Below, one piece after another: positions 1 through 9,847 of a stretch of DNA of 64,000 nucleotides (positions within the stretch are counted from its first letter, which is position 1; every line of letters starts with the position of its first letter). Position numbers and translations under genes: made by a program. Origin of the DNA: DASRFR01 sp035651455 (lineage in GTDB: Bacteria > Acidobacteriota > Terriglobia > Terriglobales > Acidobacteriaceae); contig DASRFR010000047.1 of assembly GCA_035651455.1 (NCBI GenBank), positions 744,001 to 808,000 of the forward strand. Direction: 5' to 3'. The notes under the pieces are model-generated. The model did not search any database, was not told the DNA's origin, and saw only the letters and a program-made list of their open reading frames with translations.

Positions 1-1127
1 TAAATCGTTCTCGAACGAAACGTCTGGCCAGGCCGCAAAATCGTCGATGGGAACTCAGGATGATTCGGGGAGTCCGGGAAGTGCTGCGTTTCCAGGCAGA
101 AAGCATCCCGCTGATTGTAAACGTGACCGTGTTTTCCTTTTACTCCGTCCAGAAAGTTGCCGGTGTAAAGCTGCACGCCGGGTTGAGTCGTATAGACCTC
201 CAGCACGCGTCCGCTTTTCGGCTCGACCACGCGAGCGGTAAATGTCAGATTCCCATCTTTCTGGTTGATCACGTAATTGTGGTCGTACCCGCGGCCGAGT
301 ACGAGCTGTTCGTAGTTGTCATTGATCCTGGCGCCAAGTGTGGTTGGCTTGGTGAAATCCATCGGCGTGCCTTTCACGGGACGCAGTTCGCCTGTCGGAA
401 TCAAATTTTTGTCCACCGGAGTGAAGCGATCGGCATTGATTTGCATCTCGTGCCCGAGAACATCGCCGTTGCCTTCACCCGCGAGATTGAAATAGCTGTG
501 TTGCGTAAGATTAATGGGAGTAGCCTTGTCGGTGGTCGCTTCATAGTCAACGATCAGTTCATTCTTGTCCGTTAGCGTGTACGAGACTTTGACCTTAAGA
601 TTCCCGGGGTAGCCTTCTTCGCCATCCTTGCTCAGATAGCTGAGGTGAAGGCCGTTCCCTTCCTTGCTGGTGAACGGCGCGGCGTCCCACATCACCTTAT
701 TGAAACCCTTCAGGCCGCCATGCAACGAATTCTCTCCGTTGTTCCTGGCTAACGTATATTTCGTGCCGTCCAGTGTGAACGTTCCGCCGGCGATCCGGTT
801 GGCATAGCGTCCAACGATGGAGCCAAAGTAAGGCTTGTTATCGAGGTATGCATCGAGATTGTCAAAGCCCAGCGCGACATCGTCGACCTTGCCGTTTCTG
901 TCGGGAACGCGCACCGAGACGATGATTCCGCCAAATTGGATCGCGCGCACCTCGACACCGTGGGCGTTCGTCAACGTATACAGATCAGCCGCCTTTCCGT
1001 CCTGCGTGACACCGAAAGATGATTTCTTGACACCAGCTTTCGTCTTCGCTTCGGCGTGGGTGCATATCGTGATTACCGAAAGCAGCAGAACGATCAAGGG
1101 CAAAGCAGGATAGTTTGGGCATCTCAT
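1..1127 (-). CDS. galM: Aldose 1-epimerase (galactose mutarotase), secreted; 3' end cut by window edge
   Basis: Interconverts the alpha and beta anomers of aldoses. The reading frame opens at ATG 1127 and runs off the left edge; about 375 codons are present. The N-terminus has a hydrophobic signal-like stretch (LPLIVLLLSVIT) ending near HAEA, so the protein is probably exported, unlike cytoplasmic GalM of enterobacteria. Family hallmarks are the early GGIIVSVRVPDRNG segment, GRYANRIAGG and, near the edge, TQHFPDSPNHPEFPST, which normally lies roughly ten residues before the end of the family, so little is missing. An in-frame role in sugar salvage fits the glycosidases elsewhere in the window, but no sugar gene is adjacent. 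Confidence 0.9.
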   Translation of the reverse strand, partial: MRCPNYPALPLIVLLLSVITICTHAEAKTKAGVKKSSFGVTQDGKAADLYTLTNAHGVEVRAIQFGGIIVSVRVPDRNGKVDDVALGFDNLDAYLDNKPYFGSIVGRYANRIAGGTFTLDGTKYTLARNNGENSLHGGLKGFNKVMWDAAPFTSKEGNGLHLSYLSKDGEEGYPGNLKVKVSYTLTDKNELIVDYEATTDKATPINLTQHSYFNLAGEGNGDVLGHEMQINADRFTPVDKNLIPTGELRPVKGTPMDFTKPTTLGARINDNYEQLVLGRGYDHNYVINQKDGNLTFTARVVEPKSGRVLEVYTTQPGVQLYTGNFLDGVKGKHGHVYNQRDAFCLETQHFPDSPNHPEFPSTILRPGQTFRSRTI

Positions 1128-1189
1128 AAGAGTTCCTGATTGTAGACGATGTTTTGGCCGCGAGGACAATCGATATCAGAAAGGCGCTA

Positions 1190-4100
1190 TCAGTGGGTAG
1201 GCTTTGAAGAAGATATCCAGCGGTTCGCGTCTTCCGTCATGGCGGAAAAATCGGCGCGTCTCATCACGCGGTCATCCCCCGCTTCCTTCTTGATGTCGTC
1301 CATGAGGCGCAGGAATTGGCGATAGTGCTCTGTCGCGAGTGTAGCGTTCCCGCTGAGGCGCAAGTTCGTGGCGAGCAGGTATTCTCCACGAGCCTCAAAA
1401 GTTTTCAAGCCAAGCTTTTCACTCCGTGTGATGGCCCTTTCCAATTCCGTGCGCCCCGGCGGCCAGGCTTTAGTCTCGGTGAGGGCCTCTCCAAGATCAA
1501 GCGAGGACTGCACAGATTCGTGTTTCAAGCCCTTCGTATCGGCTTCTTGCACCAGAGTTCGTAGGGCTGGAATCGCGGCGGCCGACCGGCCCATCCGGAC
1601 ATCATTCCTGGCCATTGACACCCTTGCCAGTAGTATCTTTTCGTCATCCTTGGCCCGCTTCGCGGCTTGCAGAGATTGGTCGTAAAGAGGGCCTACCGCG
1701 CGGTAATCGCCCTGGTATGAAGCATTGTCGCCCTGGTATCGCACAGATTGGGCGATCAGACCTTCGTTCTTCAATTCCCGCGCCAGCGACAAGGCCTCGT
1801 TTATCGCGCGTTGCGCCTCGTCCTCGCGTCCAAGCTGCGCTAGCGACTCTCCGTACCCGCTGAGAACTTCCGCCATGGAAGAGCTGCGATCTTTCAAAGC
1901 GCGCAGGTTGGAAAGGGCGTCCTCACGGGCCTTGAGCGCGGCGCCGAGCCGTCCCTGGTATTGGAAGACCGAGGCCATATCGTAGGAGTCCATCGCCGCA
2001 CCGCGGGTGTCTCCATTGCTGCGGTGTAGATCGATGGCCTTGAGGTATTGCGAGAGTGCCTGGTCGTACTGCCCCAACTTGGTGTCCGTAAAGGCCAGGT
2101 TATGGAGAGTGTCGGCAGTGTCGCCCGCAACTTTCAAAGTTTCGCGGATTTGCAATGCTTGCTGAAAATAAGTTAGCGCGTCTTCATACTGACCTTTAGC
2201 GAGATAGGCCTCACCGATATTGTTCAGGCACTTGGACTTGCTGAGGTCATCCCCGAGATCGCGCTGTATTTGCAGAGACTCTTTGTAGAGCTTCAGGGCT
2301 TGATCGGCCTGCCCGCGATCTGAATACAGGGTCCCCAAGTCCATCAAGGTGTCGCCGACGCCGCGTTTGTCGCCGATTTCGCGCCGGATCTGCAACGCCT
2401 CGTTGTAGCTGGCGACCGCGGAATCTGGATCGCCGAGCATGGTTTCTGCTTGAGCACGCTCGTTCAGGCTCACCGCAATGCCGCGCTTGTCCCCAAGCTC
2501 CCGCTTGAGTTTGAGCGACTGCTCATAGTTGAACAGCGCGTCCTGCGGTTTATCCATGAGCTTGTAGGCAACACCGATGGCGTGCAGGATGGCAGCTTTT
2601 TCCTCCTGGTTGTCAAACTGCACAGACAGATCGTGCGCGTGATTAAGGTACTCCAGCCCTTTGCGCGGATCGCCGCTCTTGATCTCGACGCGGCCGCTCG
2701 ACAACCATGCATCCACGTAATTCGGATCCTGCTCGCGAACCGCGGCGTAATGCTCCCGAGCCTTGTCAAAGTTGTTGTCTGATTCGTAGAGGGCGGCGAG
2801 CGTGAACTGGATATCGGGATCGTCCGGCGAGACCTTGACCAGGTTTTCGTAGGACTGGATCGCCTTTTCCGTATCGTTCAGCATTCGCGCATGATTGGCT
2901 TCAATCAGGTACTTTTCGGCAGCTGGCAATTGCTGGCTGAGTTCCACCGCACGTCGCGAGTACTGTTCGGCTTCGGTGTCATAACCGAGACGGGAATACG
3001 ACTGCGCGAGGGCAGAAAACGCGAGGGCGAATTGAGAGTCTGCCTGGGTAGCAGCTTCGAATTTCTTTTGCGCATCCAGGTTCTTGCCCTGCCGTAGGAA
3101 TTCAAGGCCCTCGTTATAGTCACGCAGCGAGCTTAAGGAGTTCGATGAAGGCCGGAACGCCTGGGTCTCCAACTGCTTCACCATCTCGGGCGAAAGCGTT
3201 AGTTGTTGACGAATCGATTTCGCCATCTGATCGACAGCGGGCAGCAGTTCTTTATCTGACGACGCCTGGGCCTTCAATCCCACCGTGCGTTGCTGTTTTA
3301 AATCCTGCAGGGTGGCGTCAATGACAATCTGGTCCCCGACCTTGCTGTACTGGCCCCAAACCAGGGTCTGAGCATTGCTGTATTGTCCCAGGCGGCGCAA
3401 AGTTTGCGGATCGAGTTGGTTATCAGAACTCAACCGCAGATCTCTCATGATCTGGTGGAGACGATCCGCGGAAACAGTGCGCAAATTCGCCGATTGTCCG
3501 ACATCGGTAGTAAGCATTTCGGCCAGGCTCGGGCCGAGCCAGTCCAGACTAGAATCCCCGGAGTTATTGCGAAATGGAACGATGGCCAATGAGGCGACAG
3601 GGCCGTGCGTCGCTTTCGTCGTAGAGTTTGAAGTGAATCGGCCACGGAGCATCCAGCTGCTCACCGCGATAACCGCCACCGCGATCCCTGTACTGATCCA
3701 CTTCCATGGCAGCTGTTTCCAAGTCCGACTGGGCGCAGTCGCGATTACCGACGAGCGAGCGATGGAAATCGGGCGTCTTCCCTGCCAGGCATCCAGGTCA
3801 TTCAGGATCTCCTGGACGTTCTGATAGCGGAGATTAAGATCGCGTTCCAGGCATCGCGCTACGATGTCACTCACAGGTCTCGGGATCGTCGGATCAAGGT
3901 CAACTGCGGGAACGGCCCGCTCCTGGCTGCGCTTGAGCAAACTCGCTACCGCTGTATCGGCTTTGTAGGGAGTTTTGCCGGTGAGCAGTTCGAAGAAGAT
4001 CAGTCCCAACGCAAAGATGTCGGAACGTTGATCCAGATCCTTGCCCATCGCCTGCTCTGGCGACATGTATTCCATCGTCCCTACGAGCGCTCCCGTCTGA

Positions 4101-4858
4101 GTCATGCCATCGGAGTCGACCGAACGCGCCAGCCCAAAATCCATTACCAGGATCCTTCCCTGCTTATCCTGCATAACGTTTTGCGGCTTCAGGTCGCGAT
4201 GGATCACGCCAACGGAATGAGCGGCGTAGAGTGCGAAGCAAACCTGGCGAATGATTTGGGCGGCATCCTCTGGCGAGAATTTCCCATGATCAAGCAGGAG
4301 GTGGCGCAAGTCCGCCCCCTCGATGAACTCCATGGTGATGAAGCGCACGCCATCGGCTTCGGTAAGGTCATAAATGCGAATGACATTCTTGTGTGTGACC
4401 TGATGCGCGAGCAGCAGTTCCTGCTTGAAACGCGCGAGGATCGCAGGATTGGAGGCCAGTTCCGGCCGGATGAGCTTCAGGGCGATAAAACGGTCCAATT
4501 CGCGGTCGCGAGCTTTGTAGACCGCGCCCATACCACCTTCGCCCAGGAGTTCAAGAATTTCGTAGCGACCGCCCAGAACCTCGCCGGGTTCGAGCACCGC
4601 AGCGCTGACGTAGAAGTTTGAACGCCCGCGCGAACCTACGGCCGAACCGCGATCTTTTTTAGCCTGTATGACAACGGTGTGATCGACCAGGGTTGCGTCC
4701 GGATCAGCAGCGCCGAGGCCAAAGTCTACAAGCGTGGCGTCTGGATCGGGAGCCGGGAACTCGCTAGAGGAGCTCTCGCCCTTAACCGGCGCTCGCACGG
4801 GAGAGGTTCCCGCCGATGCAGGATCGCGCCGCCCCTGCCGGGATTTAGGCTCATCCAT
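1190..4858 (-). CDS. Membrane Ser/Thr protein kinase with TolB/CsgG-like segment and long TPR array
   Basis: A 1222-residue Hanks-type sensor kinase. The catalytic domain spans about residues 99-358: glycine loop GEGGMG (106-111), ATP-binding Lys128, HRDLKPQN with Asp222, DFG with Asp240, and APE-like SPEQ (266-269). A basic linker and one membrane segment (about 388-403) follow. The extracytoplasmic part starts with a TolB/CsgG-like region (about 420-555, VASLAIVPFRNNSG) and continues as more than ten TPR-type repeats (about 590-1200), several with the kinesin-light-chain flavour LQIRREIGDKRG. The N-terminus carries two copies of DPDATLVD (39-45 and 53-59), which look like phospho-threonine acceptor sites. 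This architecture is common in Acidobacteriota. Substrates are unknown. It is transcribed alone; only a weak AGG precedes the ATG. Confidence 0.93.
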   Translation of the reverse strand: MDEPKSRQGRRDPASAGTSPVRAPVKGESSSSEFPAPDPDATLVDFGLGAADPDATLVDHTVVIQAKKDRGSAVGSRGRSNFYVSAAVLEPGEVLGGRYEILELLGEGGMGAVYKARDRELDRFIALKLIRPELASNPAILARFKQELLLAHQVTHKNVIRIYDLTEADGVRFITMEFIEGADLRHLLLDHGKFSPEDAAQIIRQVCFALYAAHSVGVIHRDLKPQNVMQDKQGRILVMDFGLARSVDSDGMTQTGALVGTMEYMSPEQAMGKDLDQRSDIFALGLIFFELLTGKTPYKADTAVASLLKRSQERAVPAVDLDPTIPRPVSDIVARCLERDLNLRYQNVQEILNDLDAWQGRRPISIARSSVIATAPSRTWKQLPWKWISTGIAVAVIAVSSWMLRGRFTSNSTTKATHGPVASLAIVPFRNNSGDSSLDWLGPSLAEMLTTDVGQSANLRTVSADRLHQIMRDLRLSSDNQLDPQTLRRLGQYSNAQTLVWGQYSKVGDQIVIDATLQDLKQQRTVGLKAQASSDKELLPAVDQMAKSIRQQLTLSPEMVKQLETQAFRPSSNSLSSLRDYNEGLEFLRQGKNLDAQKKFEAATQADSQFALAFSALAQSYSRLGYDTEAEQYSRRAVELSQQLPAAEKYLIEANHARMLNDTEKAIQSYENLVKVSPDDPDIQFTLAALYESDNNFDKAREHYAAVREQDPNYVDAWLSSGRVEIKSGDPRKGLEYLNHAHDLSVQFDNQEEKAAILHAIGVAYKLMDKPQDALFNYEQSLKLKRELGDKRGIAVSLNERAQAETMLGDPDSAVASYNEALQIRREIGDKRGVGDTLMDLGTLYSDRGQADQALKLYKESLQIQRDLGDDLSKSKCLNNIGEAYLAKGQYEDALTYFQQALQIRETLKVAGDTADTLHNLAFTDTKLGQYDQALSQYLKAIDLHRSNGDTRGAAMDSYDMASVFQYQGRLGAALKAREDALSNLRALKDRSSSMAEVLSGYGESLAQLGREDEAQRAINEALSLARELKNEGLIAQSVRYQGDNASYQGDYRAVGPLYDQSLQAAKRAKDDEKILLARVSMARNDVRMGRSAAAIPALRTLVQEADTKGLKHESVQSSLDLGEALTETKAWPPGRTELERAITRSEKLGLKTFEARGEYLLATNLRLSGNATLATEHYRQFLRLMDDIKKEAGDDRVMRRADFSAMTEDANRWISSSKPTH

Positions 4859-4993
4859 GCAACACCTGGAGTTTGAGGGAAGGATTGCCCGTGCACTCTA
4901 GCGGTGCACTCGCCACGACGTGGCATAAGTATATAACGAGAGCTCCCGGTATGGGCGGTGATTTCGGGGAACCCCTCACAACTATTTGGTAAT

Positions 4994-5026
4994 CCTGGGG
5001 GAGTGCCTTGTGAGTACTCCCCCTGG
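4994..5026 (-). terminator. Hairpin downstream of the lectin gene
   Basis: An 8-bp perfect stem (GGGGGAGT 4997-5004 with ACTCCCCC 5016-5023) has an 11-nt loop and two further pairs beyond one mismatch. It sits just past the stop codon of the leftward lectin gene. There is no U-tract on either strand, so intrinsic termination is possible but unproven. Confidence 0.35.
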
Positions 5027-5085
5027 TATGCGAACTGGCCCAGCCTGCGTCCGAAGGACCCCGCGGCATCGGCCAGAGCTAATGC

Positions 5086-7515
5086 TTACTTCTTCTTAAC
5101 TACGTTCGCCGACAACGCCACCTGCTGCGGGCTGCCGGGCGCATTGTCCGTGAGCTTGAGAGTGCCGGCCCGTGTCCCAAGGTCATCAGCCCACAGCCAG
5201 ATTGTAATGATGCAGCTCTTACCGGCTCCCAGCGAAGACGGGCAAAAATTCAAGAACCCAAAGTCGTCTGCGTCCGATCCTGAATACGTAATCGAGACCT
5301 TCGAAATCTGCAAGTTCGACGAACCAGTGTTCTTCACCGTCACGTTGGCATACAGCAAGCTGTTCAGGTTCACGGTTCCGAAATTGACGCTAGATGGCGA
5401 CAGGCTTACCTGTGGACCAGCGACAGTTAACGTGAAATTCTGCATCGCCGTGCCTGCTGCGTTCGTGGCTGTAAACGTCAGCGGGAATGTACCAGTGGCA
5501 GTTGGTGTTCCAGCTAGCGTCGCCGTCCCGTTGCCGTTGTCAGTGAAAGTCACGCCTGCAGGCAAGCTTCCCGATTTGGTGATAGACGCTGTGGGGAACC
5601 CTGTTGTCTGGACTTTGAACGAATTGCTTGTACCAAGTGTGAATGTCGCGCTGCTGGCGCTGGTAAATGCCGGCGTCTGGTTCACGGTGAGCACGAAGTT
5701 CTGGGAAGCGTTTCCCAGCGTGTTTGCCGCCTTGAACGTCAGGTTATAAGTGCCGCCGGTGTTCGCTCCCGGAGTTCCAGCCAGTGTACCGGTACCATTA
5801 CCGTTATCGGTGAACGACACGCCTGCAGGAAGCGTACCCGTTTCCGTGAGTGCGGGCGAGGGCGAACCCGTGGTCGTAACCGTGAACGAGCCAAACACCC
5901 CGACCTGGAATGTAGTGGACGCTCCACTCGTGATGGCGGGAGCCTGCCCCACGTTAAACAACGAGACCTGGGTGGGTGAATTGCCAACGCTGTCCACAGC
6001 ATTGACAGAGAAGCTCGCCGGACCCAGTGTCGTCAACTGGATCGTGTCGCCGTTGTTAACCGGGTTGCCATTGAAAGTCCCGGTGCAACTTGTAACGGTG
6101 ACATTGGCAGCATCGGAATCCGGAGTGCATCCGAAGTTCACGGTCAATGGCCCAAGAGGATAAACGCCTCCGTTAGCAGGCGTATTGATATTGATTGTCG
6201 GTGCATTCGTGCAATTTTGGCCAACAAAGAAATCGGAAAACCCGTTGCTCTTGGACGTCGTGCCGGGATCATTTCGCGTCTGCGTAAAGGTCTCGATGAT
6301 GTTCGTCCAGTTATTAGTACCAATGGGCGCTTTCAGCAGACATGCGCCGTTAATCGCCTGAGAGGTATTGAAGTTATTAAATAAGTCGTAGCTGAGCTGA
6401 GTGCAATCACTGCTGCCCTGACAATTCACGCTGAAGTACACGCACTCGCCGCCCGTGCCTTCGTAAATAGCGCACTGCGTGTTGGGATGGTTTTGCAGAT
6501 ACGTGCTGCCCTGCAGCCGCTGCGTGAAGAAGTCGTTCTGAGCAATTGGGATGGCGGTTACTGTAACCGTATCCGCGTTCGCGCCGGAATACGAGACCTT
6601 GTGATTGTAGGTACCGAAAACGTAGTTGGTGCTCGCCTGAACATCCGGAGTAAGTGTCTGGGTGATTGAAGTTTGTGCGGTCGCCGGAGTGAAAGTCCAG
6701 TTCAGGATGTCATGAGTCTCGAATTCTCCGCCAGTCGACGCGGTAAATCCCACCCAGGCAGTTCCGTCATTGAGACTCAAAAGCGATCCTAAATCCGTAT
6801 TAACCACGAGTACCGGGCTGCCGGCGTTGTCCAGAAAAACCCGCAGAGTGCCTGGCTGATCGCCGCTCGGGGGATCGTAGTCGATGGTGGCTGTATGCAC
6901 AGCGCCGTCGGAGAAAATTATGTTGTTCGGGTTTGCGATGATGCCGAGATTAGAAGGGAGTCCAGACGTCGGACAGGTCGCGTCGTGATGTTGGGTGTTG
7001 GGGTCGGTTCCGCAGCTCTGAACAGCTATGTGGTTGTTGTTTGGATCCCAACCGTTTTGGTACGTATCGAATTCGATTGCCAGGCTATTTGGAATAGGGG
7101 TACCTGTGTCTCCTGGGTCCGGATTGCCGTATCCAATAGCGCCGCCGGAACCGCCGAGCGCGGAAAGTCCAAAACCGTCACCACTGGAATTTTGGATGAC
7201 AAATGTGAGACCGTCCGCCTGGCTCGTAGTGTGAGTGATCTGAAATTGAAAAACGGTTGTGAACCCGTTTTGCACGGATTGCTGGCTGGCGTTGTACCAC
7301 GCTGTTCCAGACACGTGGTTCACTCCATCCTTGGTCAGGCGCAGCACCGTCTGATTGCCATTGGAGGTGGTGGTTGCCGAACCGTTCAAGCTCAGCGCGC
7401 TGGCATTGCTAAAATCCTGGAAATTCAACTGCGCGGATGCGCTCGTAGTGAAAAATAAAGCGATGATGGCGACACAAAGCAAAACGCCAACGTTTGCGGC
7501 AGACCTCGGCTTCAT
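5086..7515 (-). CDS. Secreted L-type lectin protein with Ig-like (He_PIG) repeats and choice-of-anchor D domain
   Basis: An 809-residue exported protein with a signal peptide ending near SASA (residue 28). Residues about 30-275 form an L-type (legume-like) lectin domain, seen from LNFQDFSNASALSLNG, LTFVIQNSSGDG, LAIEFDTYQNG with an acidic/Asn metal-site segment, and WVGFTASTGG. A less recognisable middle region contains several Cys. Two putative Ig-fold He_PIG repeats follow (about 530-700), each with LPAGVxFTDNGNGT. The C-terminus (about 704-805) is an ASPM/SPD-2/Hydin-like choice-of-anchor D domain (SLSPSSVNFGTVNLNS). A role in carbohydrate binding at the cell surface or in adhesion is likely; the ligand is unknown. 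AGGAGG lies 9 nt before ATG 7515. Confidence 0.85.
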   Translation of the reverse strand: MKPRSAANVGVLLCVAIIALFFTTSASAQLNFQDFSNASALSLNGSATTTSNGNQTVLRLTKDGVNHVSGTAWYNASQQSVQNGFTTVFQFQITHTTSQADGLTFVIQNSSGDGFGLSALGGSGGAIGYGNPDPGDTGTPIPNSLAIEFDTYQNGWDPNNNHIAVQSCGTDPNTQHHDATCPTSGLPSNLGIIANPNNIIFSDGAVHTATIDYDPPSGDQPGTLRVFLDNAGSPVLVVNTDLGSLLSLNDGTAWVGFTASTGGEFETHDILNWTFTPATAQTSITQTLTPDVQASTNYVFGTYNHKVSYSGANADTVTVTAIPIAQNDFFTQRLQGSTYLQNHPNTQCAIYEGTGGECVYFSVNCQGSSDCTQLSYDLFNNFNTSQAINGACLLKAPIGTNNWTNIIETFTQTRNDPGTTSKSNGFSDFFVGQNCTNAPTININTPANGGVYPLGPLTVNFGCTPDSDAANVTVTSCTGTFNGNPVNNGDTIQLTTLGPASFSVNAVDSVGNSPTQVSLFNVGQAPAITSGASTTFQVGVFGSFTVTTTGSPSPALTETGTLPAGVSFTDNGNGTGTLAGTPGANTGGTYNLTFKAANTLGNASQNFVLTVNQTPAFTSASSATFTLGTSNSFKVQTTGFPTASITKSGSLPAGVTFTDNGNGTATLAGTPTATGTFPLTFTATNAAGTAMQNFTLTVAGPQVSLSPSSVNFGTVNLNSLLYANVTVKNTGSSNLQISKVSITYSGSDADDFGFLNFCPSSLGAGKSCIITIWLWADDLGTRAGTLKLTDNAPGSPQQVALSANVVKKK

Positions 7516-7909
7516 GACGGCGCGCCTCCTGGCACAATTTTGATTTCGCTGACGATTAATGCTTCGGGGAAAGCAGCGGCAAACGGCTCACGACCGTCAT
7601 GCTCGCCGATGTAGACGCCGTTTGGGGGGATGAAACTGATTCGCGCGGCGACTCAAAGGCACTAACAGCGCTCGATTGTCTCTCATGAATGGAACGTCGT
7701 CAAGCGGGGTTCAATAAAATAGGATTTTCCTCCTGCGCTCAGAACGCCGGCTAAACGCACCATTTTAGGTGCACGGCATCGCGAGTACCCGGCTATGTGC
7801 AAGAAGCTGCGCAGGAAGCGAAAAAAGTTTAATAGCACACCGAAGTCGCGCCGTGTGGAAATCTGCGAACGGAAACGGAGGAGACTCTTGGCCAGGGGGC
7901 GCGGGACGA
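7516..7909. other. Intergenic region with long-loop hairpin in the lectin leader
   Basis: No convincing gene in these 394 bases. It holds the 5' leader of the leftward lectin gene and the 3' flank of the GGDEF gene. An 8-bp perfect inverted repeat, CAAACGGC (7580-7587) with GCCGTTTG (7617-7624), could form a stem with a 29-nt loop in the lectin mRNA leader. I see no match to known c-di-GMP riboswitch cores. Confidence 0.4.
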
Positions 7910-9847
7910 CTACTGCGCAGCGGTTCCTTTGGCGCGACCACCCGAGGATTGCTCGCGCAGCAGTCGCTCGCAACTTTCCCCATCCAGCGGCGGAGAGAAG
8001 AAATAGCCTTGGCCGGAATCGCAACCCTGAGCCTGAAGTGCAGTGACCTGTCCTGCTTTTTCGACTCCGCCGGCGATCACTTCGAGATTCAGTTTGTGTG
8101 CAAGTGTGATTATCGCGTCGACAATGTCGCGACTGATACGGTCTGTCAGCATGCCGCTGATCAGCGAACGGTCGATCTTTACCGCATTGACGCCACAACG
8201 AGCAAGATAGCTGACCGGTAAATGTCCAGCGCCAAAACCGTCCACCAGAATACGGACTCCGAGTTGCTTCAATTTCGCAAGGACATCAGCCGTGATCTTC
8301 AAATCGGCCATCAAGGTGTTCTCTGTAACCTCGACCTGCAGAATTGTGGGCTGCAGACCGGTATCCGCAAGAGCGTTTTCCAAGCGACTGACCAGATCCG
8401 GACGCGCGAAATGTTTTGGCGAAAGATTCACGGTAATGCTAAGCCCCCGTAAGTTCGGGAACTGAGAGTGCCAGGCGCACATCTGGCGACAAGCCTGCGG
8501 GAGCACGATCTTGTCGATTTCGAGCATCAATCCTGTGGGTTCGGCGACATCTAGAAACGAGTATGGCGAGACTAAACCGCGGGTTGGCTGCTTCCAGCGC
8601 AGGAGGGCCTCAAAAGCCTGAAACTGGCCGTCGGCAAGGCGGACCACAGGTTGGTAATGAACAACAAGTTGATTGAGAGCGAGAGCATCTTTCAAATCCC
8701 CTTCGAGCTTCAAGCGCGCGATTGCCCGAAGGTGCATCTTCTCGTCAGAGATTTCGCAGCGTCCTCCGCCCAGAGCTTTCGCGCGTCGCATGGCCATATC
8801 GGCATCGCGAAGCAGGTCTTCCGGAAGATCCTGAGGCATTTTGCTGATTGCAATTCCGATGCTCGCCGACAAGCGCGTGGTCCGGTCTTGGACCATTAGA
8901 GGCTCCATGGCGGCAGCACGGATACGCTGCGCGACCCGCATGGCATTACTTGGCTCCTCGACGCCCTCGAGCAGAATGGTGAATTCATCTTCTCCCAGCC
9001 GGGAAAGGATAAGGTCCTTAACGGAGGCATTCATTCGGGGACGAGCGACCGTGTCATCGTGCCGTAAACCCGCCCGCAGACGGCGTCCAAGCTCGAGGAT
9101 GACCAGGTCGGTGCCGCTACGGCCGATGCGGTCAGAAAGCTCCTTGAAACCGTCGATATCGACATAAAGAATCGCGTACCGGTATTCGGGATTGCGCTGC
9201 GCGCGAAAATAGCACCGTTGTAAGCGGTCGAGAAACAATCGGCGATTGGGCAGCCCAGTTAACGGGTCATGAAAAGAATTTTGCACCAGTTGCTCTTCGA
9301 TTTGCTGCTTATCGGTTACGTCGCGATTCACAATGACTAACTTTTCGACCACGCCTGCTTTATTTTTGATAGTGCTGGCATTCGATTCGAAGATCCTCCA
9401 GGTGCCATTCTTGTGGCGAATGCGATAGCGCAGCTCTTTTCCTACACCCGAAGACTTTGCCTCCCGGGAGGCCTCCAGTATTTTGTGGCGATCTTCGGGA
9501 TGAATTTGCTCGAAGGCAGAAGTCTCACTCAGCTCGGCGGGAGAATAGCCCAGAATTCTCTTATACGAGGGGCTGTTGTACAGGCGCCGTCCCTTAACAT
9601 CCACCAGGGCGATCATGTCGGCCGCGTTCTCGGTGACAATGCGAAAAAGTTCCTCGCGCCTACGAAGACGCTGGTGAATGATATAAAGGCGTATCTGCTG
9701 GTAAACGATCAATGCCGCCAACAGCGCCAGCATTGCAATATTGGAAAAAGGGAGATCAAGCGAGGAGAACGTGGCCACGGGGCTTGGCTCGGTCGGGATG
9801 ACCGTATGTGCGCGGAGTAATGCGAGCGAACACTGGATGGGAGCCAT
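7910..9847 (-). CDS. PAS-GGDEF-EAL protein; diguanylate cyclase with degenerate EAL domain
   Basis: A 645-residue c-di-GMP signalling protein with one membrane helix (about 38-56), a PAS domain (about 65-185), a GGDEF domain (about 190-370) and an EAL domain (about 375-630). The cyclase signature is GEDEF (285-289), an accepted active variant, preceded by a loop insertion around 265-283. In the EAL domain EAL (413-415), the NLSP Asn (474) and VKIDR Lys (557) remain. However, the DDFGTG motif reads DGFGAG, with Gly at 537 in place of the second Asp, and AEGVE reads AGGVE, with Gly at 593 in place of the Glu treated as the general base in RocR-type enzymes. The protein therefore probably makes c-di-GMP, or binds it through EAL, rather than degrading it. 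Confidence 0.9.
   Translation of the reverse strand: MAPIQCSLALLRAHTVIPTEPSPVATFSSLDLPFSNIAMLALLAALIVYQQIRLYIIHQRLRRREELFRIVTENAADMIALVDVKGRRLYNSPSYKRILGYSPAELSETSAFEQIHPEDRHKILEASREAKSSGVGKELRYRIRHKNGTWRIFESNASTIKNKAGVVEKLVIVNRDVTDKQQIEEQLVQNSFHDPLTGLPNRRLFLDRLQRCYFRAQRNPEYRYAILYVDIDGFKELSDRIGRSGTDLVILELGRRLRAGLRHDDTVARPRMNASVKDLILSRLGEDEFTILLEGVEEPSNAMRVAQRIRAAAMEPLMVQDRTTRLSASIGIAISKMPQDLPEDLLRDADMAMRRAKALGGGRCEISDEKMHLRAIARLKLEGDLKDALALNQLVVHYQPVVRLADGQFQAFEALLRWKQPTRGLVSPYSFLDVAEPTGLMLEIDKIVLPQACRQMCAWHSQFPNLRGLSITVNLSPKHFARPDLVSRLENALADTGLQPTILQVEVTENTLMADLKITADVLAKLKQLGVRILVDGFGAGHLPVSYLARCGVNAVKIDRSLISGMLTDRISRDIVDAIITLAHKLNLEVIAGGVEKAGQVTALQAQGCDSGQGYFFSPPLDGESCERLLREQSSGGRAKGTAAQ

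Noticed and set aside
7516..7909. Possible c-di-GMP riboswitch near the GGDEF gene
   Set aside because: Only a simple 8-bp long-loop inverted repeat is present; the conserved GEMM core is missing.
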